This document shows, piece by piece, positions 28,415 to 37,366 of a stretch of DNA of 64,000 nucleotides. Position 1 is the stretch's first letter. Every line of letters begins with the position of its first letter. The position numbers and the translations under genes were made by a program. The notes beneath the pieces were generated by a model that had not been told where the DNA came from, did not search any database, and saw only the letters and a program-made list of their open reading frames with translations. Source of the stretch: Bacteroidaceae bacterium (GTDB taxonomy: Bacteria > Bacteroidota > Bacteroidia > Bacteroidales > Bacteroidaceae); NCBI GenBank assembly GCA_024401275.1, contig JAKSLJ010000008.1:41757-105756 (forward strand), given 5' to 3'.

Positions 28415-29437
28415 TTATTTCAATTCCAACATAGGAATTCTAATCTTTTGACCTTCTTTAACATTTTCTAACGCATTATGCACCTGAATGTAGATTTCTC
28501 CTTGTCCTAATCCATTTGCAGTGGCAATATCGCTTAACGATTCGCCTTGTTTTACTTCTACGGTCTTCAAGGTTCCAACAATCTTATATCCGCCATGTGG
28601 AAGAATTTTCTTTGCCGTTTCAAGGTCAGTTGAACAAGGATATTCTGGAGCTCCGTCCAATCCCTTTCCTATAAGGAAAAGTTTTTGTTCATCAGCCAAA
28701 TCAACAGCATTAACCATTCTCTTAACATTGTCGATTGAATCCTGCTTTTGTTTGAGCTCAGCTGCTTTCTGCGCTGCAATTCGTTCTTGCTCCAACTTCT
28801 TGTTTCGCTCTGTTACTCCATAATAAGTACCGCCGGCTATCATGGAAACCAACAGAAGAACGACAAAAGTAATCCACCAGATCTTACGGGACTTTCTGCG
28901 GTTTTCAATCGTCTCTGTCAATGCTTCTACACGCTCGGTCAAAGCTTCCACCTGCTGTTCAACAGCTTGCTCCGCCTCAGCTTCATTTCTTGAAGCATCA
29001 CCTTCCGAAGCATCAATTACGTCGGTTCCGGTTTCTTTACCAAGAATATCTGAAGCATCTTTTTGAGAATCATCTACGGAAGAATCTTCACTTTCTGCTT
29101 CTTCATAAGCTTCGATTTCAGAGAGAACATTATTACTTATCTCTGCCAAATCTTCTGCTGACAATTGACCGGTTATTTCAACTGTCTTGAAATTGGAGAA
29201 TGGCGAATTCACATTTTCCGCCAATTCCGTATCAGGAGTAAAACCTACAGATTCCCTTTCAAGTATAGTTGTCAGCCTAAAGGTTCCTAGTCCGTTGATT
29301 ATCACCTGCTTATCTTCCTTCAGACCTATAGAAACGGTGCTGAACATTTCTGTAACGAAACGCTCAGCATCACCTATTGATATATGTTTTTTCTGCGCCA
29401 AAAGACGCGAGATTTCTCGTATTTGAAGTCTTTCCAT
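28415..29437 (-). CDS. HU-like domain joined to a membrane helix and LysM domain
   Basis: The protein has 340 aa. Residues 1-90 form an HU/IHF-like DNA-binding domain (VIINGLGTFRL matches the beta-arm entry, as in the HU gene just upstream). An acidic, partly coiled linker follows (about 100-180), then a membrane helix (187-207, ITFVVLLLVSMIAGGTYYG) preceded by Arg/Lys residues. A charged coiled segment precedes the C-terminal LysM domain (291-338, VEVKQGESLSDIATANGLG). The positive-inside rule puts HU in the cytoplasm and LysM in the periplasm, so the protein could link DNA and peptidoglycan. Its gene begins 6 bases after the HU gene. The role is inferred from layout. Confidence 0.8.
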   Translation of the reverse strand: MERLQIREISRLLAQKKHISIGDAERFVTEMFSTVSIGLKEDKQVIINGLGTFRLTTILERESVGFTPDTELAENVNSPFSNFKTVEITGQLSAEDLAEISNNVLSEIEAYEEAESEDSSVDDSQKDASDILGKETGTDVIDASEGDASRNEAEAEQAVEQQVEALTERVEALTETIENRRKSRKIWWITFVVLLLVSMIAGGTYYGVTERNKKLEQERIAAQKAAELKQKQDSIDNVKRMVNAVDLADEQKLFLIGKGLDGAPEYPCSTDLETAKKILPHGGYKIVGTLKTVEVKQGESLSDIATANGLGQGEIYIQVHNALENVKEGQKIRIPMLELK

Positions 29438-29443
29438 TTTCAG

Positions 29444-29692
29444 TTACTTTCCGTTAAACTTCACTTCCAACTTTGGTGGAACGAGCATTTTCTTCTTTGT
29501 CGTAGGATCAACTATAATCTGCTCTTTCTTCATCTGTACATCAAACAACCCGAACGACGAGATATTTATCTGATTACCTTCCTTCAAATTCTCATTGAAC
29601 AAGCTAATCAAAACATCCACATTCTCCTGAGTTTCTTCAGCAGAACATCCGAGTTTCTCCGATAATGTATCTATAAACATTTTATGATTCAT
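29444..29692 (-). CDS. HU-family DNA-binding protein
   Basis: The protein has 82 aa, slightly shorter than the usual 90. The HU fold is visible: two N-terminal helices (HKMFIDTLSEKLGCSAEETQENVDVLI) and the INISSFGLFDVQMKK turn, then VDPTTKKKMLVPPKLEVKF where the basic beta-arm and last helix sit. The usual arm motif with RNP is replaced by VDPTTKKKM, so its binding to DNA may differ from classic HU. It lies directly before the HU/LysM gene and 47 bases after rimO, and may be the partner of the HU/LysM protein, since HU proteins form dimers. Confidence 0.82.
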   Translation of the reverse strand: MNHKMFIDTLSEKLGCSAEETQENVDVLISLFNENLKEGNQINISSFGLFDVQMKKEQIIVDPTTKKKMLVPPKLEVKFNGK

Positions 29693-29739
29693 GGAATCCT
29701 TATCTTATTTATTGAAATAATCCTCTCAAATGACCACTC

Positions 29740-31062
29740 CTAAACGAGTTCCGCATAAAGGTCAAACTCATCAGAGCCAATCACTTTCACATTATAGAAA
29801 CTACCGATTTCCAGTTCTTTATCGTTCGACTTTACAAGAACTTCCGGATCAACTTCTGGTGAAGAATACTCTGAACGGCAAATGAAATAATCGCCTTCCT
29901 TGCGGTCAACAATAACTTTCAGCACTTTTCCCACGAAACTTGCCGCAAGTTCCTCACTTATAGCCTGTTGCAAAGCCATAAGTTTATCAAGGCGCTCTTG
30001 TTTCACATCTTCAGGAACATCGTCTTCATAATTATCTGCACTAAAAGTTCCATCTTCTTCAGAATAAGCAAAAGCACCCATTCTATCAAATTTCACTTCA
30101 CGAGTAAAATCCATCAATTCCTGGAAATCTTCGTCAGTCTCTCCAGGGAAGCCAACCATCAAAGTTGTTCTCAAGCAAATGCCAGGAACTTCTTTACGCA
30201 TGGAATCGATAAGCGTAAGTGTATCTTGCTTGCTGATATTTCTTCGCATCTTTGTTAGCATATTGTCAGAAATATGCTGAAGAGCGATATCCATATATTT
30301 GCAGACATTGTCTCTTTCTCTTATTACGCGAAGCAGATCCATAGGGAAGTGCGTTGGATATGCATAATGCAAGCGAATCCATTCTACACCTTCTACATCA
30401 GAGATAGCTTCCACAAGTTCAGCAATATGCTGTTTTCCGTCTATGTCTATTCCGTAATAGGTAAGTTCTTGGGCTATGACATTAAACTCCTTAACTCCCT
30501 CAGCGACAAGAGATTTCACTTCTGCAATGATATCTTCCTTTGGTCGGCTTTGATGCTTGCCGGTCATGATAGGAATAGCACAATAAGCACAATGCCTATC
30601 ACAACCTTCGGAAATCTTCAGGTAAGCATAATGTGAAGGAGTTGTTATATGACGACCTACACTACATCCTAATATGGAAATAGACTCCTTTTGCTCTTTT
30701 GGCGCAAAATGTTTTTCTGCAAGATCTATGGCAAGCTGCTTATAGTCGAACTTACCGTAAAACTTGTCAACCTCAGGAATTTCATTCTGCAAATCTTCCA
30801 TGTAGCGGCCAGAAAGACATCCCATAACATAGAGTTCCTCTACTCTACCCTCCTCTTTTGCTTGGACAAATTCAAGAATCTTCTCAATACTTTCTTCTTT
30901 TGCATCTTGAACAAAACCGCAAGTATTGATAACAACAATCTCACCCTTTGGATTCTGACTATCGTGAGAACAGTCAAAACCAATGGATTCAAGTTGCTTC
31001 ATAAGAGTCTCTGAATCAACAAGATTCTTTGAACAACCAAGAGTAATAAGGTCAATCGTCAT
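29740..31062 (-). CDS. rimO: Ribosomal protein S12 methylthiotransferase
   Basis: The protein has 440 aa. It is a radical-SAM enzyme that adds a methylthio group to an Asp of ribosomal protein S12. The N-terminal UPF0004 domain has its three cluster cysteines (TLGCSKNLVDSE, VINTCGFV, VMGCLSGRY). The radical-SAM motif is SEGCDRHCAYCAIP (CxxxCxxC), and a TRAM domain ends the protein. The length is normal. The start follows the ftsY stop directly with no gap, as in other Bacteroidetes where rimO follows ftsY. Confidence 0.95.
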   Translation of the reverse strand: MTIDLITLGCSKNLVDSETLMKQLESIGFDCSHDSQNPKGEIVVINTCGFVQDAKEESIEKILEFVQAKEEGRVEELYVMGCLSGRYMEDLQNEIPEVDKFYGKFDYKQLAIDLAEKHFAPKEQKESISILGCSVGRHITTPSHYAYLKISEGCDRHCAYCAIPIMTGKHQSRPKEDIIAEVKSLVAEGVKEFNVIAQELTYYGIDIDGKQHIAELVEAISDVEGVEWIRLHYAYPTHFPMDLLRVIRERDNVCKYMDIALQHISDNMLTKMRRNISKQDTLTLIDSMRKEVPGICLRTTLMVGFPGETDEDFQELMDFTREVKFDRMGAFAYSEEDGTFSADNYEDDVPEDVKQERLDKLMALQQAISEELAASFVGKVLKVIVDRKEGDYFICRSEYSSPEVDPEVLVKSNDKELEIGSFYNVKVIGSDEFDLYAELV

Positions 31063-32031
31063 TTACTTAAACAATGTGTTTACAAAATCTGTTCTATTGA
31101 AAAGCTGAAGATCTTCCATTCCTTCACCAAGTCCAATATATTTCACAGGAACTTGGAGCTGGTCAGAGATGCCAATAACAACACCGCCCTTTGCTGTACC
31201 ATCAAGCTTTGTGATAGCAAGAGAAGAGATCTGAGTAACAGCAGAGAACTGCTTTGCCTGTTCGAAGGCATTCTGTCCTGTAGAACCGTCAAGAACCAAA
31301 AGAACCTCATCCGGAGCTTCTGGCATGACCTTCTTCATCACATCCTTAATCTTCTTAAGCTCGTTCATCAAGCCTACCTTATTATGAAGACGACCTGCGG
31401 TATCAATAATAACAACATCCGCTCCATTTGCCTTTGCAGAAGAGATTGTATCAAAAGCCACACTTGCTGGATCTGCTCCCATCTTTTGCTTGACAACAGG
31501 CACTCCGACACGCTCGCCCCAAATACAGATTTGGTCAACGGCAGCAGCACGGAATGTATCGGCAGCACCAAGGTAAACTTTCTTTCCCGCTTGTTTGAAC
31601 TGCCAAGCAAGCTTACCTATAGTAGTTGTTTTACCTACGCCGTTTACGCCAACTACAAGAATAACATAAGGATTATGGTCTTCAGGAAGTTCCCATTCGT
31701 CACCATCCTTATTACCGGTTTCGGCCAAAAGGTTGGCGATCTCCTCCTTCAGCATACCATTAAGCTCAGAAGTAGAAACATACTTGTCCTTAGCCACACG
31801 CGCTTCTATACGCTCAATTATCTTAAGCGTAGTTTCCACACCGACATCAGATGTAATCAGAACCTCTTCAAGGTTATCAAGAACCTCGTCGTCAACCTTA
31901 TCCTTACCGGCAATAGCACGAGTGATCTTGGAGAACACGCTCTGTTTTGTTTTCTCCAAACCTTGGTCGAGAGTCTCTTGCTTCTGCTCTTTATCCTTGT
32001 TTCTGTTAAAAATCTTACTGAAAAAGCCCAT
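31063..32031 (-). CDS. ftsY: Signal recognition particle receptor FtsY
   Basis: The protein has 322 aa, short because it lacks the long acidic A domain of E. coli FtsY. It docks the SRP-ribosome complex to the membrane through GTP hydrolysis. The N domain is at about 20-110. G domain motifs are GVNGVGKTTTIGKLA (G1), DTFRAAA (G2 region), DTAGRL (G3) and TKLDGTAKGG (G4). The N-terminus is basic (FSKIFNRNKDKEQKQE), as expected for membrane contact. The probable SRP RNA gene lies in the same window at 53045. Confidence 0.96.
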   Translation of the reverse strand: MGFFSKIFNRNKDKEQKQETLDQGLEKTKQSVFSKITRAIAGKDKVDDEVLDNLEEVLITSDVGVETTLKIIERIEARVAKDKYVSTSELNGMLKEEIANLLAETGNKDGDEWELPEDHNPYVILVVGVNGVGKTTTIGKLAWQFKQAGKKVYLGAADTFRAAAVDQICIWGERVGVPVVKQKMGADPASVAFDTISSAKANGADVVIIDTAGRLHNKVGLMNELKKIKDVMKKVMPEAPDEVLLVLDGSTGQNAFEQAKQFSAVTQISSLAITKLDGTAKGGVVIGISDQLQVPVKYIGLGEGMEDLQLFNRTDFVNTLFK

Positions 32032-32076
32032 TAATTTTAGTGTGTTATTATTTTACCACTTACTTATTTTAACTTA

Positions 32077-32114
32077 AAAGGAGTTACCCAGCTATAAAGC
32101 CGCGTAACTCCTTT
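32077..32114 (-). terminator. Hairpin terminator between the DUF4295 gene and ftsY
   Basis: AAAGGAGTTAC pairs perfectly with GTAACTCCTTT around a 16-base loop; on the minus strand it is followed by TTAAGTTAAAATAAG. It likely ends or attenuates the ribosomal-protein transcript before ftsY. Confidence 0.7.
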
Positions 32115-32154
32115 ATATTTTATAGAGCTGAAAGGCTATACAGCCTTTTCCATA

Positions 32155-32313
32155 TTACTTCTTGAAAAAGTCCTTTACTGCCTCGTTAGGAACCATCTTC
32201 TCCTCGAAGATGTAAGCACCAGTCTTAGGGCTCTTCACCATCTTGATAACCTTTGAATAAGCGCGACCATCCATTGAACCTTCGTGGAGAGTAGCGACCG
32301 CTTTCTTTGCCAT
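32155..32313 (-). CDS. DUF4295 small ribosome-associated protein
   Basis: This 52-aa gene is easily missed. On the minus strand the ATG at 32313 opens MAKKAVATLHEG, continues SMDGRAYSKVIKMVKSPKTG, and ends VPNEAVKDFFKK before a TAA at 32155-32157. It is basic and lies 27 bases after rpmG, the fixed position of the DUF4295 family in Bacteroidetes. A Bacteroidetes-specific large-subunit protein, bL38, was reported in a Flavobacterium ribosome structure, and I believe it corresponds to this family, though I am recalling this without checking. The position with rpmB and rpmG supports a ribosomal role. Confidence 0.85.
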   Translation of the reverse strand: MAKKAVATLHEGSMDGRAYSKVIKMVKSPKTGAYIFEEKMVPNEAVKDFFKK

Positions 32314-32340
32314 ATCTTATTAATGTGTTTAGAGCTGTTA

Positions 32341-32529
32341 TTACTTAATCTCCTTGTGTACAGTCATGCGCTTCAAGATAGGGTTGTACTTCTTAAGCTC
32401 AAGACGCTCTGGAGTGTTCTTGCGGTTCTTAGTTGTTACGTAGCGTGAAGTACCGCCGAGACCGCTTTCCTTCATTTCTGTGCATTCGAGCACTACCTGT
32501 ACTCTATTGCCTTTTGCCTTCTTTGCCAT
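32341..32529 (-). CDS. rpmG: Ribosomal protein bL33
   Basis: The protein has 62 aa and shows the L33 pattern: [14 protein letters not shown], then [20 protein letters not shown] and [15 protein letters not shown]. The zinc cysteine pairs of C+ L33 are absent apart from one Cys, so this is a zinc-independent form. It lies 5 bases after rpmB, within the rpmB-rpmG-DUF4295 unit. Confidence 0.95.
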   Translation of the reverse strand: MAKKAKGNRVQVVLECTEMKESGLGGTSRYVTTKNRKNTPERLELKKYNPILKRMTVHKEIK

Positions 32530-32534
32530 TGCGA

Positions 32535-32798
32535 TTATTCTCCTATTACTTTAATGTCTTTGTAATCGCAGTAACCCTTAGCAACTGCCTGCTTGAGGGC
32601 TGCATCAAGACCGAGTTTATTAATTACGCGAAGACCTGCAGCGCTAATCTTAAGAGAAATCCAGCACTGTTCCTCTACATAGTAGAACTTCTTGCTGAAG
32701 AGATTAACGTCGAAGCTGCGCTTTGTGCGATGCTTTGAGTGGGAAACGTTATTGCCGATCTGAGCCTTCTTTCCCGTAATCTGACATATCTTTGACAT
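32535..32798 (-). CDS. rpmB: Ribosomal protein bL28
   Basis: The protein has 87 aa and is typical L28: [20 protein letters not shown], then [13 protein letters not shown] and [20 protein letters not shown]. It is the first gene of the ribosomal-protein operon and has a well-spaced promoter just upstream. It is cytoplasmic, part of the 50S subunit. Confidence 0.96.
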   Translation of the reverse strand: MSKICQITGKKAQIGNNVSHSKHRTKRSFDVNLFSKKFYYVEEQCWISLKISAAGLRVINKLGLDAALKQAVAKGYCDYKDIKVIGE

Positions 32799-32844
32799 TG
32801 TCTTAGATTGCTAATTGTTAATAACTACTTATTCCAAACGGCTG

Positions 32845-32875
32845 CAAAATTACGACTTTTTCCGAGACTGACAAA
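32845..32875 (-). promoter_or_regulatory. Promoter of the rpmB operon
   Basis: On the minus strand TTTG (32875-32872) and TAATTTTG (32852-32845) are 19 bases apart, an excellent match to the Bacteroidetes -33/-7 consensus, about 50 bases before rpmB. Confidence 0.75.
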
Positions 32876-32958
32876 GTTTTTCGGTTTCTTTTTTATAATG
32901 TGTAAATGCCAAAATTCATTTTTTTGATTTATTTTAAGCAACACACAAGCAGAAACGC

Positions 32959-34764
32959 TTAATTATCAGTCTTATTTGCTTTTTTTCGCTCGTTATGGTC
33001 AAGAATAATCTTGCGAATTCGCATTGATTTTGGAGTAACCTCAACAAGTTCGTCGATTTTAATGTATTCAAGAGCTTCTTCAAGCGAGAGAACTGCACGA
33101 GGAACGATGCGAGCCTTATCATCTGAACCTGAGGCACGGGTATTTGTCAGCTGCTTGGCTTTTGTAACATTCACGACAAGGTCGTTATCATGAATATGCT
33201 CGCCAACAACCTCTCCCATATAAACCTCGTCTCCCGGATCAATGAAGAACTTTCCGCGGTCCTGAAGTTTATCGATCGAATAAGCAAAGGAAGCACCAGT
33301 TTCCATTGCAATCATCGAGCCGTTTACACGACGGGAAATCTCGCCCTTGTAAGGCTGATATTCCTTGAATCTGTGTGCCATGATTGCTTCTCCCTGAGAT
33401 GCAGTCAACACATTGGTTCTCAATCCGATAATACCGCGAGAAGGAACATCAAATTCGATATTTGTACGCTCGCCCTGGCTTTCCATTGAAGTAAGATCGC
33501 CCTTACGACGAGTTACCATATCAATCATCTTTGAAGCGAACTCATCAGGAACATTTATTGTAAGCTCCTCGATTGGTTCACACTTCACGCCATCAATCTC
33601 CTTGTAGATAACCTGAGGCTGACCAACCTGAAGCTCATAACCTTCACGACGCATAGTCTCAATAAGGACAGAAAGGTGAAGAACGCCACGACCAGAAACA
33701 ACCCACTTATCAGTAGAATCCTCAAAAGGAGCTACGCGGAGAGCAAGATTCTTCTCAAGTTCACGCTCCAATCTGTCGTTTATATGACGGGAAGTAACGA
33801 ACTTACCTTCCTTGCCGAAGAACGGAGAATCGTTAATCTGGAAGAGCATTGACATTGTCGGCTCATCAATGGAGATTGGCGGCATAGCTTCAGGATTCTC
33901 AAAATCACAGATTGTATCACCAATTTCAAACTTCTCAAGACCGATGATTGCGCAAATGTCGCCAGAACTAACCTCACTAGTCTTCACATGTCCCATACCG
34001 GTAAATGTATGGAGTTCCTTAATCTTTGTTTTCTCCTGAGTGCCATCACGATGACAGATTGTCACGTTCATGCCTTCAGTAAGAGTACCGCGATGCACAC
34101 GACCTACGGCAATTCTTCCCGTATAGCTTGAATAGTCAAGCGAAGTGATAAGCATCTGAGGTGTACCTTCTATAACCTTTGGAGCAGGGATGACTTCAAT
34201 AATCTTGTCAAGAAGGTATGTTATATTGTCTGTTGGAGAGTTGAAATCTTCGCTCATCCAACCATTTTTTGCCGAGCCATAGACAACAGGGAAATCAAGC
34301 TGATCTTCTGTTGCATTGAGTGAGAACATCAAGTCGAACACCATCTCATAGACTTCCTCTGGGCGACAATTTGGCTTATCCACCTTATTCACCACCACAA
34401 TTGGCTTGAGACCAATTTCAAGAGCCTTCTGGAGAACAAAGCGAGTCTGCGGCATAGGACCTTCAAAAGCATCTACGAGAAGCAGACAGCCATCAGCCAT
34501 GTTAAGCACGCGCTCCACTTCGCCACCGAAGTCGGAGTGTCCTGGAGTGTCAATGATGTTGATCTTCACACCATTATAGTTTATAGACACATTCTTTGAA
34601 AGAATGGTAATGCCTCTTTCTCTCTCCAGATCGTTGTTATCCAGAACCTGTGAACTCAAATCCTGACCTTCACGGAAAAGATTACCAGCGAGCATCATCT
34701 TATCGACAAGCGTTGTCTTTCCGTGGTCAACGTGAGCTATGATTGCAATATTTCTAATATCCAT
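32959..34764 (-). CDS. typA: Ribosome-associated GTPase TypA/BipA
   Basis: I choose the ATG at 34764 (601 aa, [20 protein letters not shown]), since family members begin about here. The upstream codon at 34782 would add six residues. It is a translational GTPase of the EF-G type that helps 50S assembly under stress. Visible are AHVDHGKTT (G1), RGITI (G2), [10 protein letters not shown] (G3) and NKVDKP (G4). Domains II, III, V and the BipA-specific C-terminal domain ([17 protein letters not shown]) follow. A hairpin at 34803 separates it from rpmA upstream. Confidence 0.95.
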   Translation of the reverse strand: MDIRNIAIIAHVDHGKTTLVDKMMLAGNLFREGQDLSSQVLDNNDLERERGITILSKNVSINYNGVKINIIDTPGHSDFGGEVERVLNMADGCLLLVDAFEGPMPQTRFVLQKALEIGLKPIVVVNKVDKPNCRPEEVYEMVFDLMFSLNATEDQLDFPVVYGSAKNGWMSEDFNSPTDNITYLLDKIIEVIPAPKVIEGTPQMLITSLDYSSYTGRIAVGRVHRGTLTEGMNVTICHRDGTQEKTKIKELHTFTGMGHVKTSEVSSGDICAIIGLEKFEIGDTICDFENPEAMPPISIDEPTMSMLFQINDSPFFGKEGKFVTSRHINDRLERELEKNLALRVAPFEDSTDKWVVSGRGVLHLSVLIETMRREGYELQVGQPQVIYKEIDGVKCEPIEELTINVPDEFASKMIDMVTRRKGDLTSMESQGERTNIEFDVPSRGIIGLRTNVLTASQGEAIMAHRFKEYQPYKGEISRRVNGSMIAMETGASFAYSIDKLQDRGKFFIDPGDEVYMGEVVGEHIHDNDLVVNVTKAKQLTNTRASGSDDKARIVPRAVLSLEEALEYIKIDELVEVTPKSMRIRKIILDHNERKKANKTDN

Positions 34765-34802
34765 AAGTTTATTTCGCGACAAGTCACAAAGGCTAATTCA
34801 AT

Positions 34803-34833
34803 TGAAAATCCCACCCCCCGAAGAGGGAGATGG
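34803..34833 (-). terminator. GC-rich hairpin between rpmA and typA
   Basis: AATCCCA and TGGGATT pair around CTCC/GGGGGG-rich sequence; on the minus strand the hairpin is followed by TTTTCAATT. It probably terminates rplU-rpmA. The C6 run links it to the GC-rich repeat family seen in queA and the OPT gene. Confidence 0.65.
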
Positions 34834-34900
34834 GATTATGTTTGTTTGGAATAAGAAAATTTAATTTTGAATAGGTCGTTGTAGCCTATTGGGTGAGCGA

Positions 34901-35164
34901 TTAAGCCTCTGCCTCAGGGATTACTGAAACATAGCTACGATCCTTACGACCCTTGCGGAAGTTTACAACTCCGTCAACGAGTGCGTAGAGAGTATCGTCC
35001 TTACCCATACCTACGTTCTGACCTGGGTTGTGGTGAGTACCGCGCTGGCGAACGATGATGTTACCTGCCTGTACCTTCTGGCCACCCCAAATCTTAACGC
35101 CTAATCTCTGTGAAGCCGATTCACGACCGTTCTTAGAACTACCGACACCTTTTTTGTGAGCCAT
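34901..35164 (-). CDS. rpmA: Ribosomal protein bL27
   Basis: The protein has 87 aa: [20 protein letters not shown], then [20 protein letters not shown], the standard L27 sequence. Its N-terminal tail reaches the peptidyl-transferase centre. There is no cleavable N-terminal extension as in Firmicutes. It follows rplU by 19 bases. Confidence 0.97.
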   Translation of the reverse strand: MAHKKGVGSSKNGRESASQRLGVKIWGGQKVQAGNIIVRQRGTHHNPGQNVGMGKDDTLYALVDGVVNFRKGRKDRSYVSVIPEAEA

Positions 35165-35183
35165 TGTTAATTCCTCCTGTTAA

Positions 35184-35501
35184 TTAAGCGATTACTGATT
35201 TGATTTCTACCTGCGTGTACTGAGCACGGAAGCCGTTGCGCTTGCGTGAGTCCTTACGACGCTTCATTTTGAACACGATGACCTTGTCACCCTTTACGAG
35301 TGGGTTAACCACTTCGCAAACAACCTTAGCACCTTCTACAGAAGGAGTGCCTACAGTTACTGCGCCCTCATTGTCAACGAGGAGCACCTTGTCGAATTCA
35401 ATTGTCTGGCCTTCTGCGGCGTCTTTGATGTGATTCACAAAGATCTTCTTGCCTTGTTCTGCCTTGAATTGCTGACCGTTAATTTCTACGATTGCGTACA
35501 T
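35184..35501 (-). CDS. rplU: Ribosomal protein bL21
   Basis: The protein has 105 aa: [20 protein letters not shown] at the start, and [20 protein letters not shown] with the L21 signature near the end. It is the first gene of the rplU-rpmA operon, with a leader of about 105 nt after the -7 box at 35614 that might hold an autoregulatory structure. Confidence 0.97.
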   Translation of the reverse strand: MYAIVEINGQQFKAEQGKKIFVNHIKDAAEGQTIEFDKVLLVDNEGAVTVGTPSVEGAKVVCEVVNPLVKGDKVIVFKMKRRKDSRKRNGFRAQYTQVEIKSVIA

Positions 35502-35621
35502 TTATTTATATGTTTTACGCGTTATCTCCGTTAGGCGGGAAACCTCATAAAGTTCGACTGCATCTTGCCGTCCTTGATTCCACTTATTCGAGCCTAATCA
35601 GACTATTCGGGCACAAAATTA
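35502..35621 (-). promoter_or_regulatory. rplU promoter box and leader
   Basis: TAATTTTG on the minus strand (35621-35614) is a -7 match. The leader contains AACTTTATGAGG and CCGCCTAACGG (a GC-rich short inverted repeat, CCG..CGG). I cannot assign it to a known L21 leader family. Confidence 0.4.
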
Positions 35622-35697
35622 GTAAAAGTTTGACTTTCTCGTGTCACCTCTCACGTACTTTTTCACTCAATCTTAATTTACAACAAGCAATCTGCAA

Positions 35698-36729
35698 TTA
35701 ACTCAGTATATAGAACACCAATTCGCGGAGCAAATCGCCTGGCGAAGCACTTCTGTTGTCAACGCCCTTCATCCTTATATCCGTCTCGCGAATCTTTGAT
35801 ATGATGTTAAGCGTTTTCATTGCAGAATAGTTCCTGACTCCCATCGCAAACTTTCTGGCAAACCAGGCTCCTCGCAGTCCGAGATATTGCGAAAGTTCCA
35901 TATCCGTCTTCTTGCATGGAGCATAGTGGCAGATCATCAGAGTCTGGAAATAGTTGAACAGACCTCCCATCATTGAGAACACGCTGTCCTTCACCTTCGG
36001 GTCTTTTGCAAAATAGTCGGCTATACGCATCGCTTTCACGAAATCCTTTGCTGCCAAAGCATCCTGCAGTTCAAAGCCGTTATACTCCTTGCTTATGCCA
36101 ACATTCTGTTCCACCACATCCGGAGTAATATTCTTATTGCCTTCTGGTAGTGCTGCCACAACCTTATCCAGTTCGGAAGCTATGCGCGACAGGTCGTTTC
36201 CGATGTGTTCTGCAACCATCATAACAGCCTTCTGGTCAATGCTTACCTCCGAATATTTATCCCTCATGTATTGGCTGATGAATGAAGGCAACTCGCTGTC
36301 ATACTTCTTCTTGCTTTCGTAAACCACACCAACTTTAGCCGCCTTGGTAAAAACCTTCTTTCTGCCATCAACCTTACCGTTCTTATGGCAAATCACGATG
36401 ACAGAAGTCGGCGAAGGATTGTCAAGATAATGTTCCAGCTGATCCCACTTCTTTATTGCCTGTGCTTCTTTCACGATAATGACTTGTCGTTCAGCCATCA
36501 TGGGAAACTGTCTCGCCTGGTCAGCAATAGCGGCTGCATTCGTGTCCGCGCCATACATCACAATCTGGTTGAAGCCACGCTCGTCCTCACGAAGCGCATT
36601 TTCCTCTATATAGTTGGAAATCTGGTCTATATAGTACGGTTCGTCTCCGTGCAGAACATAGATAGGTTTATATTGCCCATTCTGCAGGTTGTGCATTATT
36701 TCTGTGAAGTTATCAGCAATCTTTGCCAT
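35698..36729 (-). CDS. holA: DNA polymerase III subunit delta
   Basis: The protein has 343 aa, the family's size. It is the clamp-loader subunit that opens the beta clamp. The N-terminal motif QYKPIYVLHGDEPYYIDQI is typical of Bacteroidetes HolA, followed by the degenerate AAA+ region (MMAERQVIIVKEAQAIKKWDQ) and the C-terminal helical collar. The start at 36729 overlaps the end of the HsdR_N-like gene by 17 bases, which indicates translational coupling. Confidence 0.93.
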   Translation of the reverse strand: MAKIADNFTEIMHNLQNGQYKPIYVLHGDEPYYIDQISNYIEENALREDERGFNQIVMYGADTNAAAIADQARQFPMMAERQVIIVKEAQAIKKWDQLEHYLDNPSPTSVIVICHKNGKVDGRKKVFTKAAKVGVVYESKKKYDSELPSFISQYMRDKYSEVSIDQKAVMMVAEHIGNDLSRIASELDKVVAALPEGNKNITPDVVEQNVGISKEYNGFELQDALAAKDFVKAMRIADYFAKDPKVKDSVFSMMGGLFNYFQTLMICHYAPCKKTDMELSQYLGLRGAWFARKFAMGVRNYSAMKTLNIISKIRETDIRMKGVDNRSASPGDLLRELVFYILS

Positions 36730-37177
36730 ATTCCGGTATCTCTTTTAGGAACTCGTATGAGTTTTCTTCGTAATTCATTTTGCAGCAAATATGCTGCATG
36801 CCGTTCGAAACTATCAGGTAGTCAACACGAAGTAGCATGTTGTAAACGGCTATCTGATCGAACACCCTCTGAGTCAGCGCAATCGTCGGCGCCTTGTATT
36901 CAATTATCATACAAGGTTTGCCGTCCTTTCCGAGCACAACGCTGTCGCATCTCAGTTTCTTTTCGCCTAGCTGCAGTTGCGTTTCGTTTACCAGGAGCGA
37001 TTTCGGATAGCCTTTCTCCGTTATCATATAGTTCACGAAGTGCTGCCTCACCCACTCTTCTGGAGTCAGCGCAATGTATCGCCGGCGCAGTATGTCGAAG
37101 ATCTTCACTCTGCCATTATCGTCTTTCTTCAGTCGAACGTCGTATGCAGGAAGATTCAGGTTTGTCGTTTCGTTCAT
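36713..37177 (-). CDS. HsdR N-terminal-like PD-(D/E)xK protein
   Basis: The protein has 154 aa. It resembles the nuclease domain at the N-terminus of type I restriction subunit HsdR: RQHFVNYMITEKGYPKSLLVNE is the entry helix, and the PD-(D/E)xK core is RCDSVVL then IIEYKAP (Asp, Glu, Lys), followed by a QIAVYN motif. There is no helicase part, methylase or specificity gene nearby, so this is not a restriction system. Genes of this type lie before holA in many Bacteroidetes. With the overlap, a role in DNA replication or repair is plausible but not shown. Confidence 0.8.
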   Translation of the reverse strand: MNETTNLNLPAYDVRLKKDDNGRVKIFDILRRRYIALTPEEWVRQHFVNYMITEKGYPKSLLVNETQLQLGEKKLRCDSVVLGKDGKPCMIIEYKAPTIALTQRVFDQIAVYNMLLRVDYLIVSNGMQHICCKMNYEENSYEFLKEIPEYGKDC

Positions 37178-37185
37178 TTACGCTG

Positions 37186-37216
37186 CAAAGTTACAAATAT
37201 TTTCCATAATGGCAAA
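37186..37216 (-). promoter_or_regulatory. Promoter of the HsdR_N-holA pair
   Basis: On the minus strand TTTG (37216-37213), a 19-base spacer and TAACTTTG (37193-37186). The RNA would start within a few bases of the start codon at 37177, so the mRNA has almost no leader. Confidence 0.7.
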
Positions 37217-37353
37217 CAAAATGTAGGGAAAAATAGCACAATGCCTGGATAAATATAGTAGAAAAGCAGCGTTCATAAGACAAAAATATACCCAAAAGTA
37301 GTGATTTTCTACACTTTATCCGTGTCACAGTTAATATATCAGTATATTTTTCA

Positions 37354-37361
37354 TAACTTTG
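37354..37361 (+). promoter_or_regulatory. -7 element of feoAB
   Basis: TAACTTTG lies 5 bases before the ATG at 37367, so the mRNA would be leaderless or nearly so. The tail of the box forms the GCAGCC before the start. Confidence 0.55.
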
Positions 37362-37366
37362 CAGCC

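Noticed and set aside
36713-37177. Type I restriction system
   Set aside because: Only the HsdR N-terminal-like fold is present; hsdM, hsdS and the helicase part are absent nearby.
36385-37209. 274-codon plus-strand frame
   Set aside because: It is antisense of holA and the HsdR_N gene, with unusual composition and no family.
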